A stretch of 37,335 nucleotides of DNA from an uncultured Saprospiraceae bacterium (GCA_905480605.1 CAJQRD010000099.1:1-37335); one strand, 5' to 3'. Counted from the stretch's first letter, positions 8,405-17,229 are shown. The notes: a model not told the origin generated them from the sequence alone. Made by a program: numbers and translations.

Positions 8405-11002
8405 TTATGGTTGTGAAAAAGTTTCAAATGCAGACTTTAATCTCTTGTCTGTCGTTTTATTTACAATTTCAGAGATGGTATCTGTTAATTTTGAAATGGT
8501 ATTATCCAAATCTTCGTTTTGAACATTTTCTTTCTGCCTACCTTCAAGTGTTGAAATCAATCCTTTTAACAAATTGGTAGATGCATATTTTTTAAAATAA
8601 CTATTGGATTTATCAAGCGCCACAGACTTCAATAATTCAATGGTAGAGTTTAATTTTGAATAGTCCTTTATTGACGTTGCTATTTTGTTGTACTGATTCA
8701 TGTAATTGAAGAATCTAAACATTCCAACTTCGTTGATGTTGTTTTCGAAGAAATTTAAATACTTTTCATCTCCAGTAGAAGCATAAATTTCTGCAAATTT
8801 TGACACCAGTGGTTTATGATAAGACTTTATTAGTTTTTCAGATTCCTTTATTGCTGCGGCTTTGTCATTACTATAGATAATACTTAGAGCTTCAGAAATT
8901 ACACGGAACGATTGATCTGTTTGAATAGCCTTCTTAGCTGTAGGCAAATCTTTTACAGATTTTAATGCCATTGCTCTAACAGATGAACTCTCATCATTCA
9001 ATGCCAGTGATATCAATTTGTCTTTATACTCTTGTGGGTCTAATGAAGAGACAACCATGGATCTGATTTCTTTAGAAGAGTCATTTATAGCTTTGTCTAA
9101 TATTTTAGCAAATGAAGTTGTACCCTTTAAGTTTTTTAGTGCCGTGTTTTTGTCGCCAAACTCATTTGATAGGTTAAACAGATTGATATATTCATCTGGT
9201 GTTCTTACCTCATTCATAATAGCAAGAATGTTATGTTTTCCGTCTAGTACAGCAACGACAGGCATTTCACTGTCTTCAATATCAATTGTAATTTCTTGAT
9301 TTCTTTGATTGATCCATCTTTGAACGTATTCAACTTTACCTGAGGAGTAATACAATGCAATATCAACGGGGAATTGGAATATGGCTGGAAACCTTTCAGG
9401 ATCTTGAGTTTGTGTTATTGAAAACATTACTGATTTTGATTCAACATCAATATTGTTGTCTACTGTTAATATGGGATGACCTTCACTAAAAAACCATTGG
9501 TTGAAAAACCAATTTAGATCTTCACCAACCACATCCTCAAAAGCCATTCTCAACTCATGCGCTTCTACATCTGAGTATTCATTTTTCGTTAAGTAGTATT
9601 TTAAGCCAGAGAAGAAGGCATCATCTCCAATGTATGATCTCAACATATGTACGATCAACCCACCTTTATTATAACTATGGCCGTCAAACATTTGTTCCTT
9701 GTCTCCATATTCAAAATCAATCAAGTCGTGTGTTCCTTGTTGATTGGCGGACATAAGGTAGCCGTTCATGTCCTGTAATCTCTTTCTCTCTGCTGATGCA
9801 TGACCATATTTGTGCTCTCTCCATAAGTATTCACTATATGTTGCAAATCCTTCGTTTAGTGTAAGGTTGGACCAACTCTCACAAGTGACAAGATCACCAA
9901 ACCAGTGGTGAAACATTTCATGTGCAACAATGTCATCATTGTTGCTGTCCAATAACTCTCTTGAATTCTTTTGGACAGGTTCTCCGAATACTACTGCTCC
10001 TGTATTTTCCATTGCACCCGATACATAGTCGCGACAAATTATTTGCGCGTACTTGTCCCACGGATATGGATAACCAAGTTTCTCTGAAAAGAAAGTCAAC
10101 ATCTCTGGGGTATGGTTGAATATCTTTTTGGCATCAGCAGCGAATTCTTTTTCTACATAATACATTAGATCTTTTCCATTCCAACTGTCTCTAATTACAG
10201 CATATTCCCCAATTCCCAGCATAAATAAATATGGGGCATGTGGTTTGTCTTGCTTCCAATAATCTGTTCTTGTTCCATTTGGATTTTTATTTGAGGAAAT
10301 TAACTTACCATTTGATAGTGTTTGAAAATTATCCTTAACGGTCATATAGATTTCCTGAGAACATCTTTCATTTGGCTTGTCAATTGTAGGAAACCACCGA
10401 GAACTATTTTCAGTTTCACCTTGTGTCCAAATTTGTTGAGGTTTATTTTTATTTTCATTTAGTGGGTTGATAAAAAACAAACCTTTGTCAGATGTAATTG
10501 CAGCGCTTCCCCCTGAAGGACCTTCATTTGGCTTGGCAGTATAATCAATAACGACAGTATATAATTCATCACGGGTGTATGATCTGTCTAGGGTAATCGT
10601 AATTTTTTGTTGGTCATACTCATAAGTTAGATCTTTATTGTTTAGACTTATACTATGAATATCGAAGACTTTTGCATCTAAGACAAGAGTGTTGGTTTCA
10701 TAAAACATAGGTTTTAAATCCAATGTTGCTTTTCCCAAAACATGTTGTTTTTGCCAATCAAATGCTAACTCTAGTTTGGTATGAATCAGATCATGTTTAC
10801 GCGTTGCAGAAGGTTGATATACAGGAAGTTCATATATGGGTTCCTCATCTGTTATTGCACTTGCAGTCACCACCATGGTATCAAGATATTCTTCTTCGAT
10901 AACAACTTCTGGCATTTCTACTACATCTTTAGTCGACGTGCAAGAATAGACAGTGAAAAGCAATGTGGCTAAAAGTAGCTTTAAAGAAAATTGAAGTTTC
11001 AT
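8405..11002 (-). CDS. M1-family aminopeptidase, lipoprotein
   Basis: Zinc aminopeptidase that removes N-terminal residues from peptides, here tethered in the envelope: signal peptide and lipobox cysteine at 21 (FTVYSC). Catalytic parts are all present: exopeptidase motif GAMEN (329-333), zinc site HEMFH (361-365) with Glu384 in NEGFA, and a Tyr in the HSYNKGG segment that fits the transition-state tyrosine. The N-terminal beta domain (about 65-265) and the catalytic domain are followed by a beta domain and a helical C-terminal region (about 620-865) with short alpha-solenoid repeats (SMVVSSLDPQE..., SSVRAMALKSV), typical of long bacterial M1 enzymes. Upstream on the same strand lie the lipoprotein and T9SS genes. 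With M14, M43 and M24 peptidases in the window it suggests peptide scavenging. Confidence 0.93.
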   Translation of the reverse strand: MKLQFSLKLLLATLLFTVYSCTSTKDVVEMPEVVIEEEYLDTMVVTASAITDEEPIYELPVYQPSATRKHDLIHTKLELAFDWQKQHVLGKATLDLKPMFYETNTLVLDAKVFDIHSISLNNKDLTYEYDQQKITITLDRSYTRDELYTVVIDYTAKPNEGPSGGSAAITSDKGLFFINPLNENKNKPQQIWTQGETENSSRWFPTIDKPNERCSQEIYMTVKDNFQTLSNGKLISSNKNPNGTRTDYWKQDKPHAPYLFMLGIGEYAVIRDSWNGKDLMYYVEKEFAADAKKIFNHTPEMLTFFSEKLGYPYPWDKYAQIICRDYVSGAMENTGAVVFGEPVQKNSRELLDSNNDDIVAHEMFHHWFGDLVTCESWSNLTLNEGFATYSEYLWREHKYGHASAERKRLQDMNGYLMSANQQGTHDLIDFEYGDKEQMFDGHSYNKGGLIVHMLRSYIGDDAFFSGLKYYLTKNEYSDVEAHELRMAFEDVVGEDLNWFFNQWFFSEGHPILTVDNNIDVESKSVMFSITQTQDPERFPAIFQFPVDIALYYSSGKVEYVQRWINQRNQEITIDIEDSEMPVVAVLDGKHNILAIMNEVRTPDEYINLFNLSNEFGDKNTALKNLKGTTSFAKILDKAINDSSKEIRSMVVSSLDPQEYKDKLISLALNDESSSVRAMALKSVKDLPTAKKAIQTDQSFRVISEALSIIYSNDKAAAIKESEKLIKSYHKPLVSKFAEIYASTGDEKYLNFFENNINEVGMFRFFNYMNQYNKIATSIKDYSKLNSTIELLKSVALDKSNSYFKKYASTNLLKGLISTLEGRQKENVQNEDLDNTISKLTDTISEIVNKTTDKRLKSAFETFSQP

Positions 11003-11115
11003 GTATTTATTTTGTGTTGATTTATAGTCTATTAGTTATAAAGACAAAAACTATGCTGAATTTAAAATGTATTGATATGAAGATAAAACAAAACTTTCTA
11101 TATCAATTTTAAGCT

Positions 11116-11691
11116 TTAATAATCAATATTCATAGCATCCATAATAGCATATATTTCCTCAGATACACCCATTTGTTTGTTTTTCACAAATGGATCTCCT
11201 TCATTAAATTCATAATATCCGTTCAGGTAAGCTAGAAAGTATTCTTTTGGAATATCATTGAATTTGAAAGCTCCATAGAAGTATTTGAAATGTTCTTTTT
11301 TAAAGCCTTTATTATCGGAAGCATAGAAATGTACAATTAAAGGAACAATTGATGCATATTGTCCTAATCCACTTCTGCTAGGGTATCCATATTTTTCGAA
11401 ATAAGTAGCAATGGCAGTTAGAAAATAATCATCTTTTTCTAACTTCCCTTTTTGATTTTTCTCAAACTCGGGAGAGTCGTTTCCGTACTGTTTAATTGTT
11501 CGTTCTTCATCACTTAAGATCATCTGGTATTCAAAAAAGATATTTTCTAAGAATGCCTTTTTTTTATCTGTTGACGTTAAGGACTCTATTTTGTTGGTTA
11601 TAGATTCTTTGTCAAGATTGTTTTCGGTCTTGCAGGAAAACACCGTGCTGACGAAAAGGGAAAGTGTAATATATGTGAGAAGTTTTTTCAA
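11116..11691 (-). CDS. lipoprotein, possibly DUF6624-like
   Basis: A 191-residue protein with signal peptide and lipobox (STVFSC, Cys20). The mature part is charged and helical. The middle segment KYGYPSRSGLGQYA followed by an IVHFYAS stretch and a run ending in YFLAYLNGYYEFNEGDPF resembles the DUF6624 layout (Tyr-Gly-x-Pro near the start, a conserved His, then an A-x-L turn), but conserved DUF6624 residues near the end are not clear, so this is a low-confidence assignment. It sits between the PorE-like gene and the M1 aminopeptidase, same strand, with a palindromic hairpin upstream of its start. Confidence 0.7.
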   Translation of the reverse strand: MKKLLTYITLSLFVSTVFSCKTENNLDKESITNKIESLTSTDKKKAFLENIFFEYQMILSDEERTIKQYGNDSPEFEKNQKGKLEKDDYFLTAIATYFEKYGYPSRSGLGQYASIVPLIVHFYASDNKGFKKEHFKYFYGAFKFNDIPKEYFLAYLNGYYEFNEGDPFVKNKQMGVSEEIYAIMDAMNIDY

Positions 11692-11723
11692 AAGAACTGC
11701 TTAATAAATTTAAAAACAGCGAA

Positions 11724-11745
11724 CATCCCGATAGTTATCGGAATG
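11724..11745. repeat. short palindromic hairpin (CCGATAgtTATCGG core)
   Basis: Ten-base arms with one C/A mismatch around a two-base centre, in the 70-base gap between the PorE-like stop and the lipoprotein start. A nearly identical core (CCGATAGCTATCGG) is, from memory, a common dispersed palindrome in Bacteroidota genomes. There is no strong T run on the minus strand, so intrinsic termination is doubtful; it may act as an mRNA-processing or stability hairpin. Confidence 0.6.
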
Positions 11746-11761
11746 TGTGGTGTTTAAGATT

Positions 11762-13879
11762 TTATTTTTTTAGTTCTTTTTTTACAGTTCTTGTAATCTC
11801 GATGGATTGTGGACCTGCAATAATTTTGAACTCTGTTCTTCTGTTTTCTCTGTGTTCATCATCTGAACACGGAACACGATTCTTACAATGGTTAAGAATT
11901 CTTTTCTCACCGTATCCAACGGGCTTCATTCTTTTTTTATCAATACCACTTTTGGTAAGATACCTTACTGCTGATTCAGCTCTTCTTTGACTTAAGTCTT
12001 CATTATAAGCCGCCTTACCTTGTGAATCGGTATGTGACGCCAATTCGATAATCATTGTTGGATATTCATCCATTAAATCAGTTAAGAAATCAAGGTCTTT
12101 TTCTGCGTCTTGTAAAATAGCGTCGTCGTCTAAGTCGTAATAAATGTTATTTAACCTGATTGGCTCATTGATAGAAACAATCTCAGTTTCTGTAACTTCT
12201 TCAACAACTGGCATTTGCTTTAAAGTTATCTCTTTTTTGAAAGTGTAATTGTCGATTATTGCTGCTGTAGTGAGATTTATAGAATCTGGATAATATCCTT
12301 CTCTAGTAATTGTTGCTTTGTATTTAAAATCAGAATCTAATAGAAATTGAAATTCATTTCCAAGTGAATTGAATTTCATGTCTGTTGGGTAGTTTACTGG
12401 ATCAGATAAGTTTTCTAATTTAATCGTTGCACCATTAATTGGTTCTTGGTTTTCATTTACAACAATAGCCAATAGGTCAATAACAATTTCTCTAATATTG
12501 AACTCAAAGATGTCATCGCAACATGTTTTACTAACCAGTTTTTTCTTTTTATCTGAAGGTCTGTTAGATAAGAAATAACCTCTTCCACCTTCTTCAGCCA
12601 TACTAAATCCATGATCATCATAAGATGAGTTATATCCCAATCCCATGTTTTCTGCCTTGCTCCATTTACTTCCATCCCAGACACTGTAATGTAAATCTAA
12701 TCCTCCAATTGAAGGTCGACCATCAGTACTGTAATATAGCGTTCCATCATAGTAAAAAGGAGAAAGATCATCATCTTGCGTATTGACATTAGGACCTAAG
12801 TTTACAGGAGAAGAAAATGTACCATCGTTATTAATATTAGAATAGAAAATGTCATAGTTGCCTAAACCACCTTCCATATCGCTAACGAAGAATAAAACCT
12901 CTTTGCCAAACAACTGACCTACGGCTGGTTGTTTTGAATACCATTCTCCATTGATAATTGGTGCTAAGTTTGCGGCAGTCCAACCATTGTCTTTTTTGTA
13001 GCTCACCATTATTTGAGATGATGTGATTTCTGTGCCAACCATTTGTACACGTGTGAAATACATTGTACGACCATCTCTTGATAAAGCCAAGTGTACGTTG
13101 TGAAAACCAATTCTATTTACATTTTGATCCAGGGCAGAACCTTTTTGAAATTTGCCTTCTTTATCTCTTTCGGACATGTAAATTCTTGCATGATGTTCGT
13201 CATCTTCACTATTGCCTGGTTCAATTATTTTTTTTCTGTTTAGTGACCCATAATAGAATCCCCCATCTCCAGATTCACGAGGGGAATACTCCATAGACGG
13301 AGAGTTCACTTCCTTGCCTAACGGGGCAATAGCCGTTTCAACATTTGGTTCGATAGCCCGCAGCATTTCTATACCTTCAATTTCCATTTGAGCTCTATTG
13401 ACAATAGAGTCATTTTCGCTTAAGCTAATTACCTTATTGAATTCCTCAAGTGCTTCTGTATATTTTGCACTGGATTTTAATACTTGGCCATAGATATATC
13501 GATAATCGCTGAATTGGTTTTCATCATCTCTATCTAAAATTCTTTTTAGTCGCTTCTCAGATTTTTCAAAATCTCTTAACTTGTAATTAAGTTCAGCAAT
13601 TTTTAAAGCGTAAACATAATGCTCCTTACTACTCTTTTTAGATTTGCTGCCTCTTTTAGATTTGCTGCCTTTTTTAGATTTAGATTCGTTTTGACTCTTT
13701 AGTTTGGCTTCATCGTAAACTTTTTCCCACCATTCCAAAGCTCCAGCATAGTTGCCTTTCTCTTCAGCTTCTTGAGCTGCTTCAAGTTTTTGAGCAAATG
13801 AATTTTCTCTAATGGGTTGTGCATTAGAAAATGTAACAGCAAATAAAAGGACGATAAATATATTTAAATAGCGCTGCAT
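11762..13879 (-). CDS. PorE-like TPR / beta-propeller / OmpA protein (T9SS-associated)
   Basis: A 705-residue exported protein with the domain order known for PorE, the T9SS component that links the outer-membrane complex to peptidoglycan. After the signal peptide (cut near SNAQ, about 21) come TPR-like helices (about 28-170), a PD40-type beta-propeller (about 190-465; SRDGRTMYFTR, FFVSDMEGGLGNYDIFY, YYSTDGRPSIGGLDL), a carboxypeptidase-regulatory-like beta domain (about 475-565) and an OmpA peptidoglycan-binding domain (about 575-690) with HTDSQG and NEDLSQRRA holding the Asp and Arg that bind diaminopimelate. A lysine/serine-rich insert (61-85) interrupts the TPR region and comes from an 18-base tandem repeat. 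It starts 13 bases after the PorP/SprF stop, a common pairing, so the two are very likely one operon. Whether it is the housekeeping PorE or a paralogue cannot be told. Confidence 0.9.
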   Translation of the reverse strand: MQRYLNIFIVLLFAVTFSNAQPIRENSFAQKLEAAQEAEEKGNYAGALEWWEKVYDEAKLKSQNESKSKKGSKSKRGSKSKKSSKEHYVYALKIAELNYKLRDFEKSEKRLKRILDRDDENQFSDYRYIYGQVLKSSAKYTEALEEFNKVISLSENDSIVNRAQMEIEGIEMLRAIEPNVETAIAPLGKEVNSPSMEYSPRESGDGGFYYGSLNRKKIIEPGNSEDDEHHARIYMSERDKEGKFQKGSALDQNVNRIGFHNVHLALSRDGRTMYFTRVQMVGTEITSSQIMVSYKKDNGWTAANLAPIINGEWYSKQPAVGQLFGKEVLFFVSDMEGGLGNYDIFYSNINNDGTFSSPVNLGPNVNTQDDDLSPFYYDGTLYYSTDGRPSIGGLDLHYSVWDGSKWSKAENMGLGYNSSYDDHGFSMAEEGGRGYFLSNRPSDKKKKLVSKTCCDDIFEFNIREIVIDLLAIVVNENQEPINGATIKLENLSDPVNYPTDMKFNSLGNEFQFLLDSDFKYKATITREGYYPDSINLTTAAIIDNYTFKKEITLKQMPVVEEVTETEIVSINEPIRLNNIYYDLDDDAILQDAEKDLDFLTDLMDEYPTMIIELASHTDSQGKAAYNEDLSQRRAESAVRYLTKSGIDKKRMKPVGYGEKRILNHCKNRVPCSDDEHRENRRTEFKIIAGPQSIEITRTVKKELKK
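13634..13682. repeat. 18-base tandem repeat inside the PorE-like gene
   Basis: The unit TTTTAGATTTGCTGCC recurs with an 18-base period at 13636, 13654 and 13672 (third copy partial). On the coding strand it encodes six-residue units of the type KSK(K/R)GS. In-frame gain or loss of units would alter the linker length without a frameshift. Confidence 0.85.
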
Positions 13880-13892
13880 ATCTAGTTGTTTA

Positions 13893-14978
13893 TTATAATC
13901 TTGGACAAATTAATTTCGGTTTGGCTTCGGCTTTTTTATTCCACTTGAATATTTTACTTATACCCAACTCATATGCTCCTGCATTGTTGGTAGATCCAGA
14001 TAGGCCAGAAACATTAAGATCAAAGGATAGCCCAATCCGCCAATCTTTAAAATCAGCACCTAAGTAAATCGGAATATCCATATTCGAAGCAACTCTTACA
14101 CCTAAACCAAAATTTAAATACAAATCTTTTGACTTATTGTGATGGTATGAAAACAAACCTTGTAATAATAAATTACTTGCGGATCCCATTTTCTGATACA
14201 AAAGTGTTGGGTTGAATGTAAGCTTAGAATTAAGATCAGTATAGTATTGGATAAAGCCATTGATTCTTCTATCAATTCTGGCTCCTGTTGTCTGCCCTGT
14301 TATTGAATCAATTTGACTGTTGAGCCTTGGAGCTAACAAGTGATCAGATGAAAACCCAATTCGTAAGTCTGATTGTTTTCCAACAGGTGTGGAATACATA
14401 AATCCAAGGTGAATATCATTGGAATCTTCTGTTACTTCTCCATTTTCGGCAGCTATAAGTTGAAACTTCATTTCATCAGAATCAACAAAAGCACCCATGA
14501 AATCACCCGATTCAACATTTGCTTGAGAAATCGTTGTCACATCGTTTTGAAACACGTTACTATATTTTCCATATTTTGCGGAAATAGTAAAAACTGAAGC
14601 TTGCTGTTTTCCCAAAGTTAAATGATAGGCTGCGGATAGTCCTGAAAAACCTCGACGAAGCTTGGCAATACCAGCTGTTTTTTCCTCTTTCATCAAATTC
14701 ATGCCAACCGAGATCCAGTCTCCTTCTTTTAAACCAAAAGGAATGTTGCCGTCTAGTAATAAATTTAAAGTATTGAAACCATCATGACTGTCGCCTCCTA
14801 TATTAAACCATTGTGATCTTCTGAGTACTGTTGCTCTTATGTTGCCATAATAAGCACCAGTTAATGCAGGACTAACGGTTGAGGGGGCGAACTGATAATA
14901 ACTAAAATGAACGTCTTGTGCCGTCATAGTAATAGACAAAAAGCACAATAAGACTAAAAGCGATTGTTTAATATTCAT
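13893..14978 (-). CDS. PorP/SprF-family type IX secretion membrane protein
   Basis: A 361-residue predicted outer-membrane beta-barrel of the PorP/SprF family. The signal peptide ends near TMTAQ (about 20), followed by the family's opening DVHFSYYQFAPSTVSPALTG and the RSQW motif (54-57). The rest alternates amphipathic strands and glycine-rich turns. In Bacteroidota such proteins accompany an OmpA/PorE-like partner, and many copies serve particular T9SS cargo rather than the core machine. Here the partner follows after 13 bases. Upstream it is divergent from the DUF2279 gene across 151 bases; I found no clear TAnnTTTG box there. Confidence 0.9.
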   Translation of the reverse strand: MNIKQSLLVLLCFLSITMTAQDVHFSYYQFAPSTVSPALTGAYYGNIRATVLRRSQWFNIGGDSHDGFNTLNLLLDGNIPFGLKEGDWISVGMNLMKEEKTAGIAKLRRGFSGLSAAYHLTLGKQQASVFTISAKYGKYSNVFQNDVTTISQANVESGDFMGAFVDSDEMKFQLIAAENGEVTEDSNDIHLGFMYSTPVGKQSDLRIGFSSDHLLAPRLNSQIDSITGQTTGARIDRRINGFIQYYTDLNSKLTFNPTLLYQKMGSASNLLLQGLFSYHHNKSKDLYLNFGLGVRVASNMDIPIYLGADFKDWRIGLSFDLNVSGLSGSTNNAGAYELGISKIFKWNKKAEAKPKLICPRL

Positions 14979-15129
14979 GTGTATGAGAAAATTATACGCT
15001 AAAATTAGTTTATTAAGGGTTTATAAAGAAATACTTCGAGGACATTAGTACTATTTATTTTATTCTATTATGATATTTACTAATATTAATGTCAAATACA
15101 GCTGTTTATTTCATTAATTGATCTAAATT

Positions 15130-16104
15130 TTGATAAAATACGCATTTACCTTCCTTTTTATTTCTTTTTCACTCATGATTTTGGCTCAATCAATTGAGTC
15201 AGATACTTCATTTTATGCTCCAAAGTCAAGTGATCTTGATAAAGGATCAAACAATCTGATAAAGTTTGGTTCTTTTGGTGCCTACACTGTTGGAGCCTTC
15301 TCTCTTTATGAATTTTGGTACAAAGATTTTGAACAAGAATCTTTTCACTTTTTTGATGATTTTGGTGAATGGTCCAATGTGGACAAAATGGGACATATTC
15401 ATGCTTCTTATTCTCAATCCAATATAATTTATAAGGGCTACAAATGGAGTGGACAATCAGAGGATAAGGCAATCTTATGGAGTTCAGTTACAAGCCTAGC
15501 TTTTCAGTCTGCGATTGACGTGATGGATGGTTTTTCTTCAGGATGGGGTTTTTCAATCTCTGATTATTCAGCAAATTTAATTGGTGTGTCTGTTTTTGCG
15601 ATTCAGCAAAAAATATGGCATGAACAAAAAGTAAATTTAAAAATGTCTTATTGGCCTGAAAACTATCCAGTTACGCCTGTTTTACAATCTACCTCTATAA
15701 GTATAAATGATAGGGCAAGGAGCTTATTTGGTACAACACTTCCTGAGCAATTTTTAAAAGATTACAATGCTCAAACTTACTGGTTGTCATTTCACCCAGC
15801 ATTAATTTTCCCAAATCTAGAAATGCCAAAATGGTTGAATTTAGCCATTGGATATGGAGCAGATAACATGCTAGGAGGGTTTGAAAATAGGTGGATTGAA
15901 AATAATGAAGTTATTGCTATAAATAACGAATTAAGACAACGACAATTTATATTTGCCTTGGATTATAATCTGACAAAAATTAACACGAAAAGTAAATTTT
16001 TAAGAACGGTTTTGGATGTTTTAAATGCTTTTAAATGGCCTTCTCCAGGCATTGAGCTTACATCAAAAGGTGAGTTTAAGTTTCATCTTTTATTCTTGAA
16101 TTAA
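15130..16104 (+). CDS. DUF2279 family exported protein
   Basis: A 324-residue protein starting at TTG with a signal peptide cut near LILAQ. The middle part has the hallmarks of DUF2279 (YfiM-like): a YEFWYKDFEQESFHFFDD segment, then EWSNVDKMGHIHASYSQSN, and DVMDGFSSGWGFSISDYSANLIG, where the Asp/His/Asp residues in hydrophobic helices are conserved. It is predicted to sit in or at the membrane; the biochemical role is unknown. The TTG start is preferred because it immediately precedes the basic residue and hydrophobic core of the signal (IKYAFTFLFISFS). Confidence 0.8.
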   Translation: MIKYAFTFLFISFSLMILAQSIESDTSFYAPKSSDLDKGSNNLIKFGSFGAYTVGAFSLYEFWYKDFEQESFHFFDDFGEWSNVDKMGHIHASYSQSNIIYKGYKWSGQSEDKAILWSSVTSLAFQSAIDVMDGFSSGWGFSISDYSANLIGVSVFAIQQKIWHEQKVNLKMSYWPENYPVTPVLQSTSISINDRARSLFGTTLPEQFLKDYNAQTYWLSFHPALIFPNLEMPKWLNLAIGYGADNMLGGFENRWIENNEVIAINNELRQRQFIFALDYNLTKINTKSKFLRTVLDVLNAFKWPSPGIELTSKGEFKFHLLFLN

Positions 16105-16243
16105 TGTACTTAAAGAGGAATAATGCCTATTTTACAATACAAATTTGGCTTTTAATTCAAAATCTGTCCTGTAAAAGGTTTTTAACCTCTTTGTTTTTGG
16201 ATTACCTTTTGTGTATGTTTGTCACGCAACCAAAAAATCTAAA

Positions 16244-16846
16244 GTGGCAGATAATCATGAAATATTTGAAAAGGAACTTTTCCCGCATATTGATGCGTTA
16301 AAAACCTTTGCATATCACCTAACTTATGATGAAGATGATGCAAATGACTTGGTCCAAGAGACCTACATGAAAGCACATAGATTCATTGATCGATACATTC
16401 AGGGAACTAATGCGAAGGCTTGGTTGTTTAAAATTTTGAAAAACGCTTACATTAATCATTATCGTAAGCGCAGCAAACAACCCAAAAGGGTCGACTTTGA
16501 AGACGTTGTTAATTATCAGAACAGCGACGATAGAGGTAGCAAAGGCTATCTTGACCTAAGAGAAGAACTATTTGACAGCATGATGGGAGATGAGGTGACT
16601 ATAGCCATCAATTCTTTGCCTATCGATTTTCGAACTGTCGTTTTATTATGTGATATTGAAGGTTTTACATACGAAGAAATCTCCAAAATCATTGATGTCC
16701 CTATCGGAACAGTCAGGTCGAGATTGTTCAGAGCCAGAAATATGCTAAAGGAAAAATTAAAAGCCTATGCAGAAGATTTGGGGTATAAGGACAAAAGAAG
16801 TCTTAACAAAACAAGAAAACTTAAAGCAGACTCTGAAGAGGAGTAG
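16244..16846 (+). CDS. ECF-type RNA polymerase sigma factor
   Basis: Sigma-70 family factor of the extracytoplasmic-function type: region 2 (FEKELFPHIDALKTFAYHL ... DDANDLVQETYMKAHRFI ... AKAWLFKILKNAYINHYRK) and region 4 (INSLPIDFRTVVLLCDIEG, then FTYEEISKIIDVPIGTVRSRL) with a helix-turn-helix. I choose the GTG at 16244 (giving MADNHEIFEKEL), because homologues begin only a few residues before the region-2 helix; a GTG at 16211 would add 11 unlikely residues. The C-terminal tail is lysine-rich and extends about 20 residues past region 4. A putative anti-sigma gene follows 111 bases later, so the pair probably forms a switch. The signal it answers is not shown by the neighbours. Confidence 0.92.
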   Translation: MADNHEIFEKELFPHIDALKTFAYHLTYDEDDANDLVQETYMKAHRFIDRYIQGTNAKAWLFKILKNAYINHYRKRSKQPKRVDFEDVVNYQNSDDRGSKGYLDLREELFDSMMGDEVTIAINSLPIDFRTVVLLCDIEGFTYEEISKIIDVPIGTVRSRLFRARNMLKEKLKAYAEDLGYKDKRSLNKTRKLKADSEEE

Positions 16847-16864
16847 GCTCTTTCTTTTTTCAGT

Positions 16865-16902
16865 TTATTAATGTTAAAAACAATTGTTTTTAACATTAAT
16901 AA
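16865..16902. promoter_or_regulatory. perfect 38-base palindrome between sigma and putative anti-sigma genes
   Basis: Left arm TTATTAATGTTAAAAACAA is followed directly by its exact reverse complement, with no spacer. In RNA it would fold into a hairpin of about 17 base pairs with a four-base loop; in DNA it could be a dimer-binding site or cruciform. A run of T starts about ten bases downstream (near 16913), too far for a textbook terminator. It lies 19 bases after the sigma stop and 55 before the next start. Confidence 0.85.
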
Positions 16903-16957
16903 GAACAGACTCATTTTTTTTATTGAACGTATTGTCATGATTTTTAAAAATTAAACA

Positions 16958-17194
16958 ATGGGAAATCCACACAACATTCAAGAAATTCAAAACAGAGTAA
17001 GCTTATTTTTTGATAATGCTTTGGCTGATAATGAAAAAAGAGAATTGCTTGATCAAGTAACTCAAGATCCTAGATGTTCTAAAATATTCAATAAAGAGAA
17101 AAACTTTAGAGAGTTCATTAAAAACAATGTGACAAGACCTTCTGTATCTAATGACATGATACAAAACATCAAGAATAAAATACGCTTCATTTAG
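16958..17194 (+). CDS. small putative anti-sigma factor (degenerate zinc site)
   Basis: A 78-residue soluble protein directly downstream of the ECF sigma gene. Its layout matches the N-terminal helical domain of zinc anti-sigma factors: a first helix (IQEIQNRVSLFFDNALADNE), then the position of the H-x3-C-x2-C motif, here QDPRCSKI, so the His is Gln and the second Cys is Ile, and a last amphipathic helix (NDMIQNIKNKI). There is no membrane segment, so it would act in the cytoplasm. The anti-sigma role is inferred from position and layout. With the zinc ligands missing, a redox switch of the RsrA type is unlikely. Confidence 0.75.
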   Translation: MGNPHNIQEIQNRVSLFFDNALADNEKRELLDQVTQDPRCSKIFNKEKNFREFIKNNVTRPSVSNDMIQNIKNKIRFI

Positions 17195-17229
17195 CTAACA
17201 ATTTATTATATCTTCGCCAACTTTATTAA

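Noticed and set aside
16104-16301. Short plus-strand frame between DUF2279 and the sigma factor
   Set aside because: It overlaps the start of the sigma gene in another frame and has no family features.
16833-16860. Terminator at the end of the sigma gene
   Set aside because: Only a five-pair stem (AAGAG/CTCTT) overlapping the stop codon before a T-rich stretch; too weak to list as a feature.
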